Part shown: positions 6,802 through 14,640 of the stretch, in pieces
How positions within the stretch are numbered: the stretch's first letter is position 1
Layout: every line of letters begins with the position of its first letter
Assembly: GCA_018712465.1 (NCBI GenBank)
Contig: DVGY01000067.1
Location: forward strand, 1 to 16,378
Length of the DNA: 16,378 nt
Reading direction: 5' to 3'
Origin: Candidatus Egerieicola pullicola
GTDB lineage: Bacteria > Bacillota > Clostridia > Oscillospirales > Ruminococcaceae
The notes under the pieces: model-generated
Told to the model about the DNA's origin: nothing
Databases searched by the model: none
The model's input: only the letters and a program-made list of their open reading frames with translations
Program-made: the position numbers and the translations under genes

Positions 6802-9195
6802 TCAGTCGTTGCGGCCATGCCATTTCCAATCCATGACTTCGGGCAGATCCTGACCCTTGTCGGCGATATAATTGGTGTGCTCCACCAAAGTATCCCGCAT
6901 CTTCTGGATCAGGTAAGCGCCACGGTTGCCCAGCTGGGGCAGCTGCTGTACAGCGTCGATGACCAGGTGGAACCGGTCGATCTCGTTCTGAACCCGCATG
7001 TCGAAGGGAGTGGTGATGGTGCCTTCTTCCTGATAGCCGTGAACGTGTACGTTCTGGTTGTGCCGACGGTACATCAGTTCGTGGATCAGACGGGGATAGC
7101 CGTGGAAGGCAAAGATGATGGGCTTGTCCTTGGTGAACAAGGAATCGTAATCCGCATCGGTCATGCCGTGGGGATGCTTGTCGTGAGATTCCATCTTCAT
7201 CAGGTCAACCACGTTGATAAACCGAATCTTCAGTTCCGGCAGGTTGTCCCACAGAATGGTGACAGCAGCCAGAGTTTCCAGAGTCGGGGTGTCGCCGCAG
7301 CAAGCCATCACCAGGTCAGGTTCGCAGCCCTGATCGTTGGAGGCCCACTCCCAGATGCCGATGCCCTGGGTGCAGTGCTTTACAGCCTGATCCATGGTCA
7401 GCCACTGGGGACGAGGATGCTTAGAAGTGACCAGCACGTTGACGTAGTTGCGGCTACGTGCGCAGTGGTCGTAGCAAGACAGCAAGCAGTTGGTATCCGG
7501 AGGCAGATACATCCGTACCACGTCTGCCTTCTTGTTGGCCACGTGATCCAGGAAACCGGGATCCTGGTGAGTGAAGCCGTTGTGGTCCTGTTGCCATACG
7601 TTGGAGGACAGGATATAGTTCAGAGAAGAAATCTTCTGTCTCCAGGGCAGTTCGCTGGTGACCTTCAGCCACTTTGCGTGCTGGCTGAACATGGAGTCAA
7701 CCACGCGGATGAAGGCTTCGTAGCTTGCGAAGAAGCCGTGACGGCCGGTGAGCAGGTAACCTTCCAGCCAGCCTTCGCAGAGGTGTTCGCTGAGCATGCC
7801 GTCCATAACGCGGCCATCGTGGGACAAGAACTCGTCGTTGTCCTTCAGCTCGGCGTTCCAGTCGCGGTTGGTTTCTTCAAACACCGCGCCCAGACGGTTG
7901 GACATGGTTTCGTCAGGCCCAAAGATACGGTAGTTCCGTTCTTCCTTGTTGAGCTTGAAGATATCCCGGACAAATTTGCCCAGTTCGATCATGTCCTGTG
8001 CTTCGACGCTGCCCGGATAGGGAACGTCAACAGCGTAGTTGCGGAAGTCGGGCATCCGCAGATCCTTCAGCAGCAGGCCGCCGTTGGCATGGGGGTTCGC
8101 ACCCATACGGCGATTGCCCTTGGGAGCCAGAGCCTTCAGTTCGGGGATCAGCTTGCCGTTTTCGTCAAACAGCTCTTCGGGCTTGTAGCTGAGCATCCAC
8201 TCTTTGAGCTGTTCCAGGTGTTCCGGCTTGGACATATCCATGGGAACCTGGTGAGCACGGAAGGTGCCTTCGATCTGCTTGCCGTCCACCACTTTGGGGC
8301 CAGTCCAGCCCTTGGGGGTGCGCAGTACGATCATGGGCCAAATCGGGCGTTCGGTTACGCCGTCTTCCCGAGCAGCCTTCTGGTTGGCTTTGATCTTTTC
8401 TACACAAACGTCCAGGGTTTCAGCCATGCGCTTGTGCATATCCATGATGTCTTCGCCTTCCTGGTATTCCACAAAGTGGGGTTCCCAGCCGCAGCCTTCG
8501 AAGAACTTCTGGCATTCTTCTTTGGGGATACGAGAGAAGACAGTGGGGTTAGAGATCTTGTAGCCGTTCAGGTGCAGGATAGGCAGAACGGCACCGTCGG
8601 TGACGGGGTTGAGGAACTTATTGGAGTGCCAAGCAGTGGCCAGCGGGCCGGTTTCGGCTTCGCCGTCGCCTACGACACAGGCAACAACCAGTTCCGGATT
8701 ATCAAACACAGCGCCGAATGCGTGAGCCATGGAGTAACCCAGCTCGCCGCCTTCGTTGATGGAACCGGGAGTTTCCGGGGCCACGTGGCTGGAAATTCCA
8801 CCGGGGAAGGAGAACTGCTTGAACAGTTTCTTCATGCCTTCCACATCTTCGCTGACGTTGGGGTACACTTCGCTGTAGGTGCCTTCCATGTAGGTGTTGG
8901 CAACCATGAAGTTTCCTCCGTGACCAGGGCCGGAGATATAGATCATATCCAGATCATACTTGTTGATGATACGGTTCAGATGACAGTAAATGAAGTTCTG
9001 TCCAGGAACCGTGCCCCAGTGACCAACGATTTTTTTCTTCACGTGATCCATGGTCAGAGGTTCACGCAGAAGCGGGTTGTCCAGCAGATACAGTTGGCCG
9101 GCAGCCAGATAGTTGGCGGCACGCCAGTATGCATCCATCTTGTTGAGCAATTCAGGGGTAGGATCCCAATTGCTGCAAACCTTGTTTTCCAACAT
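6802..9195 (-). CDS. xfp: Xylulose-5-phosphate/fructose-6-phosphate phosphoketolase
   Basis: A thiamine-diphosphate enzyme that splits xylulose 5-phosphate (and often fructose 6-phosphate) with phosphate into acetyl phosphate plus glyceraldehyde 3-phosphate or erythrose 4-phosphate. Normal length, 797 residues. Visible family features: VGHWGTVPG (H59), SGPGHGGN (H92), SSHVAPETPGS (H137), the cofactor motif GDGEAETGPLATAWHSNK (176-193), ILHLNGYKISNPT, FRAHQVP (H315) and RIFGPDETMSNRL with E429. The ATG at 9195 has AAAGGAGG at ideal spacing. Codons look chosen for high expression (many CGT, AAC, CTG, GTT) compared with neighbouring genes. It is monocistronic, with its own strong promoter and terminator; no acetate kinase or phosphotransacetylase gene is adjacent. 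Substrate preference cannot be told from sequence. Confidence 0.97.
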   Translation of the reverse strand: MLENKVCSNWDPTPELLNKMDAYWRAANYLAAGQLYLLDNPLLREPLTMDHVKKKIVGHWGTVPGQNFIYCHLNRIINKYDLDMIYISGPGHGGNFMVANTYMEGTYSEVYPNVSEDVEGMKKLFKQFSFPGGISSHVAPETPGSINEGGELGYSMAHAFGAVFDNPELVVACVVGDGEAETGPLATAWHSNKFLNPVTDGAVLPILHLNGYKISNPTVFSRIPKEECQKFFEGCGWEPHFVEYQEGEDIMDMHKRMAETLDVCVEKIKANQKAAREDGVTERPIWPMIVLRTPKGWTGPKVVDGKQIEGTFRAHQVPMDMSKPEHLEQLKEWMLSYKPEELFDENGKLIPELKALAPKGNRRMGANPHANGGLLLKDLRMPDFRNYAVDVPYPGSVEAQDMIELGKFVRDIFKLNKEERNYRIFGPDETMSNRLGAVFEETNRDWNAELKDNDEFLSHDGRVMDGMLSEHLCEGWLEGYLLTGRHGFFASYEAFIRVVDSMFSQHAKWLKVTSELPWRQKISSLNYILSSNVWQQDHNGFTHQDPGFLDHVANKKADVVRMYLPPDTNCLLSCYDHCARSRNYVNVLVTSKHPRPQWLTMDQAVKHCTQGIGIWEWASNDQGCEPDLVMACCGDTPTLETLAAVTILWDNLPELKIRFINVVDLMKMESHDKHPHGMTDADYDSLFTKDKPIIFAFHGYPRLIHELMYRRHNQNVHVHGYQEEGTITTPFDMRVQNEIDRFHLVIDAVQQLPQLGNRGAYLIQKMRDTLVEHTNYIADKGQDLPEVMDWKWHGRND

Positions 9196-9269
9196 CCAAA
9201 TCCTCCTTTGATTCGATACGGCCGTAACAGCAATTCCATGCAGAAACGCCCCACCGTAATTACACCTTT

Positions 9270-9298
9270 ATCATACTAATTTTTTGGCTTATTGTCAA
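9270..9298 (-). promoter_or_regulatory. xfp promoter
   Basis: Minus-strand TTGACA (9293-9298), a 17-base spacer and TATGAT (9270-9275), 11 of 12 consensus matches. The start is expected near 9263, giving a leader of about 68 bases that contains a perfect TACGGCCGTA palindrome (9217-9226). I looked for a cre-like catabolite site and did not find a convincing one. Confidence 0.8.
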
Positions 9299-9303
9299 TG
9301 TGT

Positions 9304-9321
9304 AAAAACGAAATTTTTCGT
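9304..9321 (-). terminator. Weak terminator candidate after the M18 aminopeptidase gene
   Basis: Minus-strand ACGAA/TTCGT stem with a short A/T loop followed by TTTTT, 43 bases after the aminopeptidase stop and directly upstream of the xfp -35. The stem is short and AT-rich, so some read-through into xfp is possible. A CGTTTATAAACG palindrome (9339-9350) lies between it and the stop codon. Confidence 0.3.
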
Positions 9322-9363
9322 GGTTTTTGCGCCAAGGCCGTTTATAAACGTTGTATGCTATAA

Positions 9364-10770
9364 TTATTTCTGATTTGCAAAGGCGCTAAATGCTTTATAC
9401 GCCATATACACGTCCACTTTGGCGGTGACTTCAAAGGGAGAGTGCATACTAAGCACCGGCACCCCCAAGTCCACCACGTCGACACCCAGGTTAGCAATCA
9501 TCATAGCCACGGTTCCACCGCCGCCCTGATCTACTTTTCCAAGTTCACCTGTCTGCCAGCCAACCTTGTTTTCGTCCAGGATTTTCCGGATTTTTCCAAT
9601 GAATTCCGCACTGGCGTCGTTGCTGCCGCCCTTGCCCCGAGAACCGGTGTACTTGGTCAGGCAGACGCCGTAGTTGAGATAGCAGGTGTTGTTCTTTTCA
9701 AAGGCATCGGCAAAGGTGGGGTCAAAGGCGCCGTTGACGTCGCTGGACAGGCACTGGCTGTTCATCAGCACCCGCCGTCCGTCGATGCCGTAGGGTTTGG
9801 CCAAATCCGCAGCGAAGTACCGCAACATATCGCTGTTCAAGCCGGTATTGCCTTCGCTGCCGATCTCCTCTTTGTCCGCCAACACAGTAATCAACGTGGT
9901 TTCCGGGTCCTTGCAGTCCAACGCCGCCATCAAGGCCGGGTAAGCGCAGACCCGGTCGTCCTGGCCGTAGCCCCCGATCATGCTCCGGTCAAAGCCCAGA
10001 TCCCGCATATCGTAGGCGGGAACGGCTTCCAGTTCGGCAGAGAGGAAGTCCTCCTCGATGATGCCGTACTTTTCGTGAAGCAGATTCAGGATATTCAGCT
10101 TTACCCGTTCCGGCACCTTGGAATCCTCCAAAGAGATGGAGCCGCAGAGCAGGTTTAGTTCTTCCCCTTGGATGCCCTTGGCCAGGGTGCGCTGCATCTG
10201 ATCCCCTGCCAGGTGGATCAACAGGTCAGTGACGCAAAATACCGGATCCCCAGGTTCGTCGCCGATGCGCACCTGCACCATTTCCCCGTTTTTCTTCACG
10301 ATTACCCCGTGAAGAGACATGGGGACAGTGGCCCACTGGTACTTCTTAATGCCGCCATAGTAGTGGGTTTTCATCAAAGCCAGTTGGCCCTGTTCATACA
10401 AGGGATTGGGTTTCAAGTCCAACCGGGGAGAATCGATGTGAGCGGCGTTGATGTGGGCCCCTTGGGCCAGGCTCTTTTTACCGATGGTGGCAATGAGCAG
10501 TGCCTTGCCCCGGTTGTTCCAATACACCCGGTCACCGGGAGCGTAGGTAGTTTCCGGGTCAAAGGGCACAAAGCCCTCTGCTTCAAGCAGTTCCACAGCC
10601 CGGCTCACCACTTCCCGTTCGGTTTTGGCGGCGTTTAAAAAGTCCTTGTACCCTTCGCAGAAGTCAAACGCCTGTTCCAGTTCCTCTTTGGTCATGGTTT
10701 CGGTGAGGTTTTTGCGCTGGTAGCACAATGCTTCCTGCAACTCCTCACCTTTCGTCTTTGGTTCACTCAT
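9364..10770 (-). CDS. M18-family zinc aminopeptidase
   Basis: A cytoplasmic metallo-aminopeptidase of family M18 (aspartyl aminopeptidase type), which removes N-terminal residues from peptides. 468 residues, within the normal range. Likely metal and catalytic residues are visible: H111 in AAHIDSPRLDLKPNP, D271/D272 in GGYGQDDRVCAY, E301/E302 in DKEEIGSEGNTG, D344 in SSDVNGAFD and H443 in SMHSPFE. The ATG at 10770 follows AAGGAGG at good spacing; the reading frame is open upstream to 10929, but that part runs into the next gene and has no support. It appears to be transcribed alone, between the lytic transglycosylase gene (109 bases upstream) and xfp. No clear promoter was identified. M18 is firm; the preferred N-terminal residue is not readable. 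Confidence 0.93.
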   Translation of the reverse strand: MSEPKTKGEELQEALCYQRKNLTETMTKEELEQAFDFCEGYKDFLNAAKTEREVVSRAVELLEAEGFVPFDPETTYAPGDRVYWNNRGKALLIATIGKKSLAQGAHINAAHIDSPRLDLKPNPLYEQGQLALMKTHYYGGIKKYQWATVPMSLHGVIVKKNGEMVQVRIGDEPGDPVFCVTDLLIHLAGDQMQRTLAKGIQGEELNLLCGSISLEDSKVPERVKLNILNLLHEKYGIIEEDFLSAELEAVPAYDMRDLGFDRSMIGGYGQDDRVCAYPALMAALDCKDPETTLITVLADKEEIGSEGNTGLNSDMLRYFAADLAKPYGIDGRRVLMNSQCLSSDVNGAFDPTFADAFEKNNTCYLNYGVCLTKYTGSRGKGGSNDASAEFIGKIRKILDENKVGWQTGELGKVDQGGGGTVAMMIANLGVDVVDLGVPVLSMHSPFEVTAKVDVYMAYKAFSAFANQK

Positions 10771-10879
10771 GTCTGTTACCTCCTTGATAAATTGTGTTGT
10801 TCTATTGGAAATATACAATGAGTAGCAAATCATTTTGGTATCAGGAAACCCTTCCAAGAAAAAAGACTTTCTTCCCGGT

Positions 10880-11452
10880 TTAGTACAGCCGCTGATACAC
10901 TCGATAGGTCCCCAGTACCGACTCCACATACTGATTGGTGTCGGGATAGGGAATCACATCCAAGGTCTCCCCATCCCCGGAATATTGAGGGTCCTCCAGC
11001 CATTGGTTGGTGATTCCCCTGCCTGCGTGATAAGCCGACAGAGCCACCTGGGTATGGCCGAATTCCTCCAGCAGATAACTTAAAAAGAATGTGCCGTAGT
11101 AGATGGCCACCTCCGGTTCATAGAGTTGATCCACAGTATAGCTTTCCCCATCGGGAAGCTTGCTGCTGATCCAGTCGAAGGTGTCCTCGGTGATCTGCAT
11201 CAACCCCATGGCAGGCACCGAAGAGGTAGCGGATGGGTCAAAGCTGCTTTCGCACTTCATCACCGAATAGATCAGATTTTCGTCCACCGAAAACTCCTGG
11301 GCATATTTGCTTACCAACTCATGGTAGGGCTTGGGGAACAGTACCTGATAACATAGAGCCAGCCCTCCAACCACAATGGCCGCCAGCAGCACCAGCACCG
11401 CCACCGACGCCCCCAACACCCGTGCCAGACGGTTTGGTTTCCCTTTAGCCAT
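10880..11452 (-). CDS. Membrane-anchored SLT-type lytic transglycosylase
   Basis: Cleaves the glycan strands of peptidoglycan by intramolecular transglycosylation, acting outside the membrane. The 190-residue protein has a basic N-terminus, one membrane anchor (about 12-36) and a Slt70-like catalytic domain: MKCESSFDP with catalytic E68, MGLMQIT (82-88) and ALSAYHAGRGITNQW. It lacks the large helical domain of Slt70 and matches the short clostridial form. The ATG at 11452 overlaps the stop of the upstream Sua5-CoaE gene by 8 bp, and AAAGGAAA lies inside that gene's end, so the two are probably translated in tandem. The pairing of a lytic transglycosylase with coaE is, from memory, common in Clostridia and need not mean a shared function. 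Only weak AT-rich hairpins follow the stop. Confidence 0.9.
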   Translation of the reverse strand: MAKGKPNRLARVLGASVAVLVLLAAIVVGGLALCYQVLFPKPYHELVSKYAQEFSVDENLIYSVMKCESSFDPSATSSVPAMGLMQITEDTFDWISSKLPDGESYTVDQLYEPEVAIYYGTFFLSYLLEEFGHTQVALSAYHAGRGITNQWLEDPQYSGDGETLDVIPYPDTNQYVESVLGTYRVYQRLY

Positions 11453-13103
11453 GGCGGTTTCCTTTCCCCATTTCGGTGAGCTGAGGGTGCTTTAGTTTCA
11501 TAGCCAGCGCCAGCACCTGTTCTTCCAGCTGCTCCGGAGTGCCGTCGTTGACCAACAGATAATCGCTGTGCTGTTCCAAAAATTCCCGGCTGAGCTGGGC
11601 TTCCATTCGAGCCTTGGCCTGCTCTTTGGTCAAGCCGTCCCGGGCCATGATCCGTTTGCGGCGAATCTCATCTTTGGCCACCACGGTGATCACCGCATCG
11701 CACTGGGCATCCGCCCCGCTTTCAAAGAGAGTGGGGGCATCCAACAGGATAATCCGATGCCCTGCCGCCGCCAGCCGGTCCATCTGCTGCCGGGCTTCCT
11801 GTAAAATCGGCGGGAACATAATTTGGTCCAGCAGCTGGGTGGCTTCTTTGGAGGCAAAGGCCCGGTCCGCCAGTCGCTGCCGGTTTAATACCCCGTTTTC
11901 CAAAATATCCTTGCCGAACTGCTTGGCCAATCGGTCCAGCAGAGTGGGCGACTGCACCACTTCTCGAGCGACCACGTCACAGTCCACCACCCCGATGCCC
12001 TGCTTGCGCAACAGGTCCGCTACGGTGGATTTCCCGGCTCCGGTCTGTCCGGTGAGGCCGTAAACATGGGTTTTGTTCTTCAAATCCACCACGTCAAAGC
12101 CGCAGGCCCGCAGCAGGCGGTTGTACACCGCCATCCCCACTTCATCCGGGAAGGGGGCCCGGGCATACACCGTCTTAATGTCCTTGCGCTCATCCATCTG
12201 CCGCAAGGCGTCAAACAACCGGCTGGCCTGGGACTGCTGGTCGGAAAAGCTGCCGTAGGTGAACACCGGCAGGTCAAACAAGCTCTTTTCCCGGTCAAAC
12301 ACCAGCACCGCGGTGCCTTCCTGAGCGTGGGTGCGGACGTAATCGCAAAACTGGGTGATGCTCCCATCCACCATCACTACATGGGCGGAGGGGGCGTAGT
12401 GCTTATACTTCATCCCGGGGCTGGCCACCTTCTGATTTCCTTCCAGCTTGGTGAACACCCCGTCGTCCACCTGAACCTGCTCCACCACCTTCAGCAGATC
12501 TCCCACCGTTACCCGGCCGGGGCGGAGAATCCGGGCGGAGTTTTCCCCCACCGCAATGACGGTGGATTCCAGTCCCACCTGACAGCTTCCCCCGTCCAAA
12601 ATACAGGGCAGCTTGCCCTTTAGGTCGTGGTACACATGGCTGGCCCGAGTGGGGCTGGGTTTGCCGGAGGTGTTGGCACTGGGCGCGGCTAAGGGCACCC
12701 CCGCCTCCTCAATGAGCTTCCGAGCCACCGGGTGGCTGGGCAGCCGCACCGCCACAGTATCCAGCCCGGCGGTGACGGCGTCGCTGATTTCGGGGCGGCG
12801 GGGCAGCACCATAGTCAGCGGTCCCGGCCAGAAGGCGTCCATCAGCTTTTCCACCGTAGGGGTGATCTCCCTTACGATCCGGCCCAGCTCCTCCTTATGA
12901 GCAATGTGGACGATCAAGGGATTGTCCATTGGACGGCCCTTGGCGGCAAAGATTTTGGCCACTGCCTGTTCATCCAAGGCGTTGGCGGCCAGGCCATACA
13001 CCGTTTCAGTGGGCATCCCCACCAATTCCCCCCGGCGAAGCAGCTTCGCCGCTTGGACGATGTGCTCCGGTGTAGGTTCCCATACCTGGGTTTCATATTG
13101 CAT
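11445..13103 (-). CDS. Fused threonylcarbamoyl-AMP synthase (Sua5) and dephospho-CoA kinase (CoaE)
   Basis: One uninterrupted 552-residue frame. Residues 1-210 are a YrdC/TsaC domain making threonylcarbamoyl-AMP for tRNA t6A: VGMPTETVYGLAA (28-40), KGRPMDNPLIVH (55-66), FWPGPLTMVLP, PLAAPSANTSGKPSPT (137-152), GLESTVI. The linker SPGMKYKHYAPSAH (228-241) and a Sua5 C-terminal domain to about 340 follow. From 347 there is a complete dephospho-CoA kinase, the last step of CoA synthesis: P-loop GLTGQTGAGKST (349-360), DCDVVARE (374-381), LDAPTLFESGAD (454-464), RRKRIMARDGLT (481-492), SDYLLVNDG (513-521). There is no stop and no in-frame ATG at the junction; a TTG with poor ribosome-site support (L341) is the nearest alternative start. 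The start at 13103 is chosen for GGGGAG 7 bases upstream, rather than the ATG at 13121. It lies 73 bases after prfA and overlaps the SLT gene by 8 bp. Confidence 0.88.
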   Translation of the reverse strand: MQYETQVWEPTPEHIVQAAKLLRRGELVGMPTETVYGLAANALDEQAVAKIFAAKGRPMDNPLIVHIAHKEELGRIVREITPTVEKLMDAFWPGPLTMVLPRRPEISDAVTAGLDTVAVRLPSHPVARKLIEEAGVPLAAPSANTSGKPSPTRASHVYHDLKGKLPCILDGGSCQVGLESTVIAVGENSARILRPGRVTVGDLLKVVEQVQVDDGVFTKLEGNQKVASPGMKYKHYAPSAHVVMVDGSITQFCDYVRTHAQEGTAVLVFDREKSLFDLPVFTYGSFSDQQSQASRLFDALRQMDERKDIKTVYARAPFPDEVGMAVYNRLLRACGFDVVDLKNKTHVYGLTGQTGAGKSTVADLLRKQGIGVVDCDVVAREVVQSPTLLDRLAKQFGKDILENGVLNRQRLADRAFASKEATQLLDQIMFPPILQEARQQMDRLAAAGHRIILLDAPTLFESGADAQCDAVITVVAKDEIRRKRIMARDGLTKEQAKARMEAQLSREFLEQHSDYLLVNDGTPEQLEEQVLALAMKLKHPQLTEMGKGNRHG

Positions 13104-13126
13104 CAGCGTTCTCCCCTTCATGGGTT

Positions 13127-13155
13127 AAAATAGTTTCTATGATTTGTCACTGCAA
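13127..13155 (-). promoter_or_regulatory. Weak promoter candidate before the Sua5-CoaE gene
   Basis: Minus-strand TTGCAG (13150-13155), a 17-base spacer and TATTTT (13127-13132) in the 73-base gap after prfA. No terminator was seen in the gap, so read-through from prfA is likely and this site would be secondary. Confidence 0.28.
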
Positions 13156-13176
13156 GCCTCAGCAAACAACATCCTT

Positions 13177-14253
13177 TTAAAGCGGACGCTGCGCTGCCAG
13201 CAGTTTGGCCTGATAATCGGCGATCAGCGGATCAATCAGTTCATCCAGCTCCCCATCCAAAATGGCATCCAGCCGGTAGAGGGTCAGGCCAATGCGGTGG
13301 TCGGTGCATCGGCCCTGGGGAAAATTGTAAGTGCGGATCCGCTCGGACCGGTCCCCGGTACCCACCTGGGCCTTCCGATTATCGGCAATTTCCCGGTTCT
13401 GTTTTTCCAGCTCCCGCTGGTACAGCCGGCTGCGCAGCACCTTCATAGCTTTGTCCTTATTTTTATACTGGCTGCGTTCATCCTGGCACTCCACCACCAA
13501 GCCGGTGGGCAGGTGGGTAATGCGGATGGCGCTTTCGGTTTTGTTGATGTGCTGTCCACCGGCCCCAGAGGAACGAAAGGTATCAATCTGCAAATCCTTG
13601 GGATCGATTTCAACCTCCACCTCATCCGCCTGGGGCAGCACCGCTACGGTAACGGTGCTAGTGTGGATCCGGCCCCCGGTTTCGGTTTCCGGCACCCGCT
13701 GCACCCGGTGCACCCCGCTTTCAAACTTTAGCCGGGAGTAAATGTCCTCTCCCTCCAACGACAGAGCGGCTTCCTTCACGCCCCCCAGTTCGGTGGCGTT
13801 TTGACTCATCAACTCCGCCTTCCAGTTCCGCTTGGCGGCATACATGGTGTACATTCGCAAAAGGCTGTGGGCAAACAGGGCGGCTTCTTCTCCACCGGCC
13901 CCGGCTCGGATCTCCAAAATCACGTTTTTGCCGTCCAAGGGATCCTTTGGCAGCAGAAGAAGCTGGAGCTTTTGCGCCAGGGTTTCACTCTGCTCCTCCC
14001 AAGCGGCCAGTTCTTCTTTGGCCAATGCCGCCAGTTCCGAATCCAAATCCGGTTCTTCCAACAGCTGCCGGGTTTCCTGCAGGGAGTGCCGGGCAGTTTG
14101 GTAAGCTTGATAGGTGTCCATCAACGGGGAGAGGGATTTCCACTCCCGGTTAACCTGAGTATATCTTGCCCCATCCGCCAGCACAGCGGGGTCTGCCAGC
14201 AGCCGGGTCAGCTCCTGATACCGCTTGACCACCATCTGCATTTGTTCAAACAA
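13177..14253 (-). CDS. prfA: Peptide chain release factor 1
   Basis: Recognises UAA and UAG on the ribosome and triggers release of the finished protein. The 358-residue length is typical. The GGQ motif (GAGGQHIN, 232-234 for GGQ) sits at the peptidyl-transferase centre, and the PxT codon-reading motif is RVPETETGGRIHTS (PET at 188-190), which marks RF1 rather than RF2. The start is a TTG at 14253, with GAGGAG 8 bases before it; the first ATG (14241) has no ribosome site and would remove part of the conserved N-terminus. It begins 12 bases after the DUF951 stop, so the two are probably one operon. The methyltransferase gene prmC, often next to prfA in Firmicutes, is not beside it on either side. 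Confidence 0.96.
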   Translation of the reverse strand: MFEQMQMVVKRYQELTRLLADPAVLADGARYTQVNREWKSLSPLMDTYQAYQTARHSLQETRQLLEEPDLDSELAALAKEELAAWEEQSETLAQKLQLLLLPKDPLDGKNVILEIRAGAGGEEAALFAHSLLRMYTMYAAKRNWKAELMSQNATELGGVKEAALSLEGEDIYSRLKFESGVHRVQRVPETETGGRIHTSTVTVAVLPQADEVEVEIDPKDLQIDTFRSSGAGGQHINKTESAIRITHLPTGLVVECQDERSQYKNKDKAMKVLRSRLYQRELEKQNREIADNRKAQVGTGDRSERIRTYNFPQGRCTDHRIGLTLYRLDAILDGELDELIDPLIADYQAKLLAAQRPL

Positions 14254-14265
14254 GTTGTTCGCTCC

Positions 14266-14454
14266 TCACTTCACCCGCACGCCGTTGACACAGCGGATGT
14301 TCTTTTCAATTTTATTCCGGGGGGACATAATCTCATGCCCGCAGCCGTTGCAGCGCAGCTTAAAATCCATCCCCACCCGCAGCAGAGTGAACTCCTTGCT
14401 GCCGCAGGGATGGGGCTTTTTCATAGTGACGACATCCCCAACTTTTAAGTCCAT
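14266..14454 (-). CDS. DUF951 family small protein
   Basis: A 62-residue conserved Firmicutes protein of unknown function. It begins MDLKVGDVVTMKKPHPCG and contains LLRVGMDFKLRCNGCGHEIM, which I recognise as the DUF951 pattern. C17, C35, C38 and H15/H40 could bind a zinc ion; this is inference. The basic, SH3-like start hints at nucleic-acid or ribosome contact, also unproven. The ATG at 14454 follows AAAGGAG at good spacing, and an in-frame extension upstream to 14562 runs through repeat sequence and is not supported. It is the first gene of the likely operon with prfA, 12 bases apart. It should not be confused with ribosomal protein L31, whose gene often sits near prfA in other Firmicutes. 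Confidence 0.85.
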   Translation of the reverse strand: MDLKVGDVVTMKKPHPCGSKEFTLLRVGMDFKLRCNGCGHEIMSPRNKIEKNIRCVNGVRVK

Positions 14455-14480
14455 GGGAAAGGCTCCTTTCGGGGGAAAAT

Positions 14481-14508
14481 AATGAATTTTGAAAAATGAA
14501 GAATGAAG
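14481..14508. repeat. Degenerate 7-base tandem repeat (AATGAAG)
   Basis: Four 7-base units: AATGAAT, TTTGAAA and two exact AATGAAG copies (14495-14501, 14502-14508). Similar ATGAA-rich tracts are, from memory, frequent between genes in gut Clostridia. Confidence 0.5.
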
Positions 14509-14566
14509 AATTCCGGTTGATTCTCCCGTTGATCGAATCTTCCATTGGAACATGGAAAACAAAACC

Positions 14567-14640
14567 AGAAGCTGTCAGCGCAGCTGACTGATGAGAGGGA
14601 ATCTCTAACCATCCAAAAAGAGGGGGCAGTTGTCAAACCA
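14567..14640. repeat. Fragment of a probable dispersed intergenic element
   Basis: Contains the hairpin GTCAGC-GCA-GCTGAC (14574-14588) followed by TGATGAGAGGGA. I recall closely similar AGAAGCTGTCAGC...GCTGACTGATGAGAGGG units repeated many times in Ruminococcaceae genomes, as short non-coding mobile-like elements. Only one copy is in this window, so repetition cannot be shown here. Its limits are approximate. Confidence 0.35.

Noticed and set aside
6790..9279. 829-codon open frame on the plus strand, opposite xfp
   Set aside because: It is an exact antisense shadow of xfp: low-complexity Val/Gln/His-rich product, no ribosome site, no family resemblance. Long antisense frames are common opposite genes with strong codon bias.
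9356..9364. Plus-strand TGCTATAAT extended -10
   Set aside because: There is no -35 at a proper distance and no plus-strand gene downstream; it lies at the end of the aminopeptidase gene.
10829..10879. AAGAAA/TTTCTT repeat after the lytic transglycosylase stop as a terminator
   Set aside because: The stem is short and AT-only, and no T-tract follows it in the right place.
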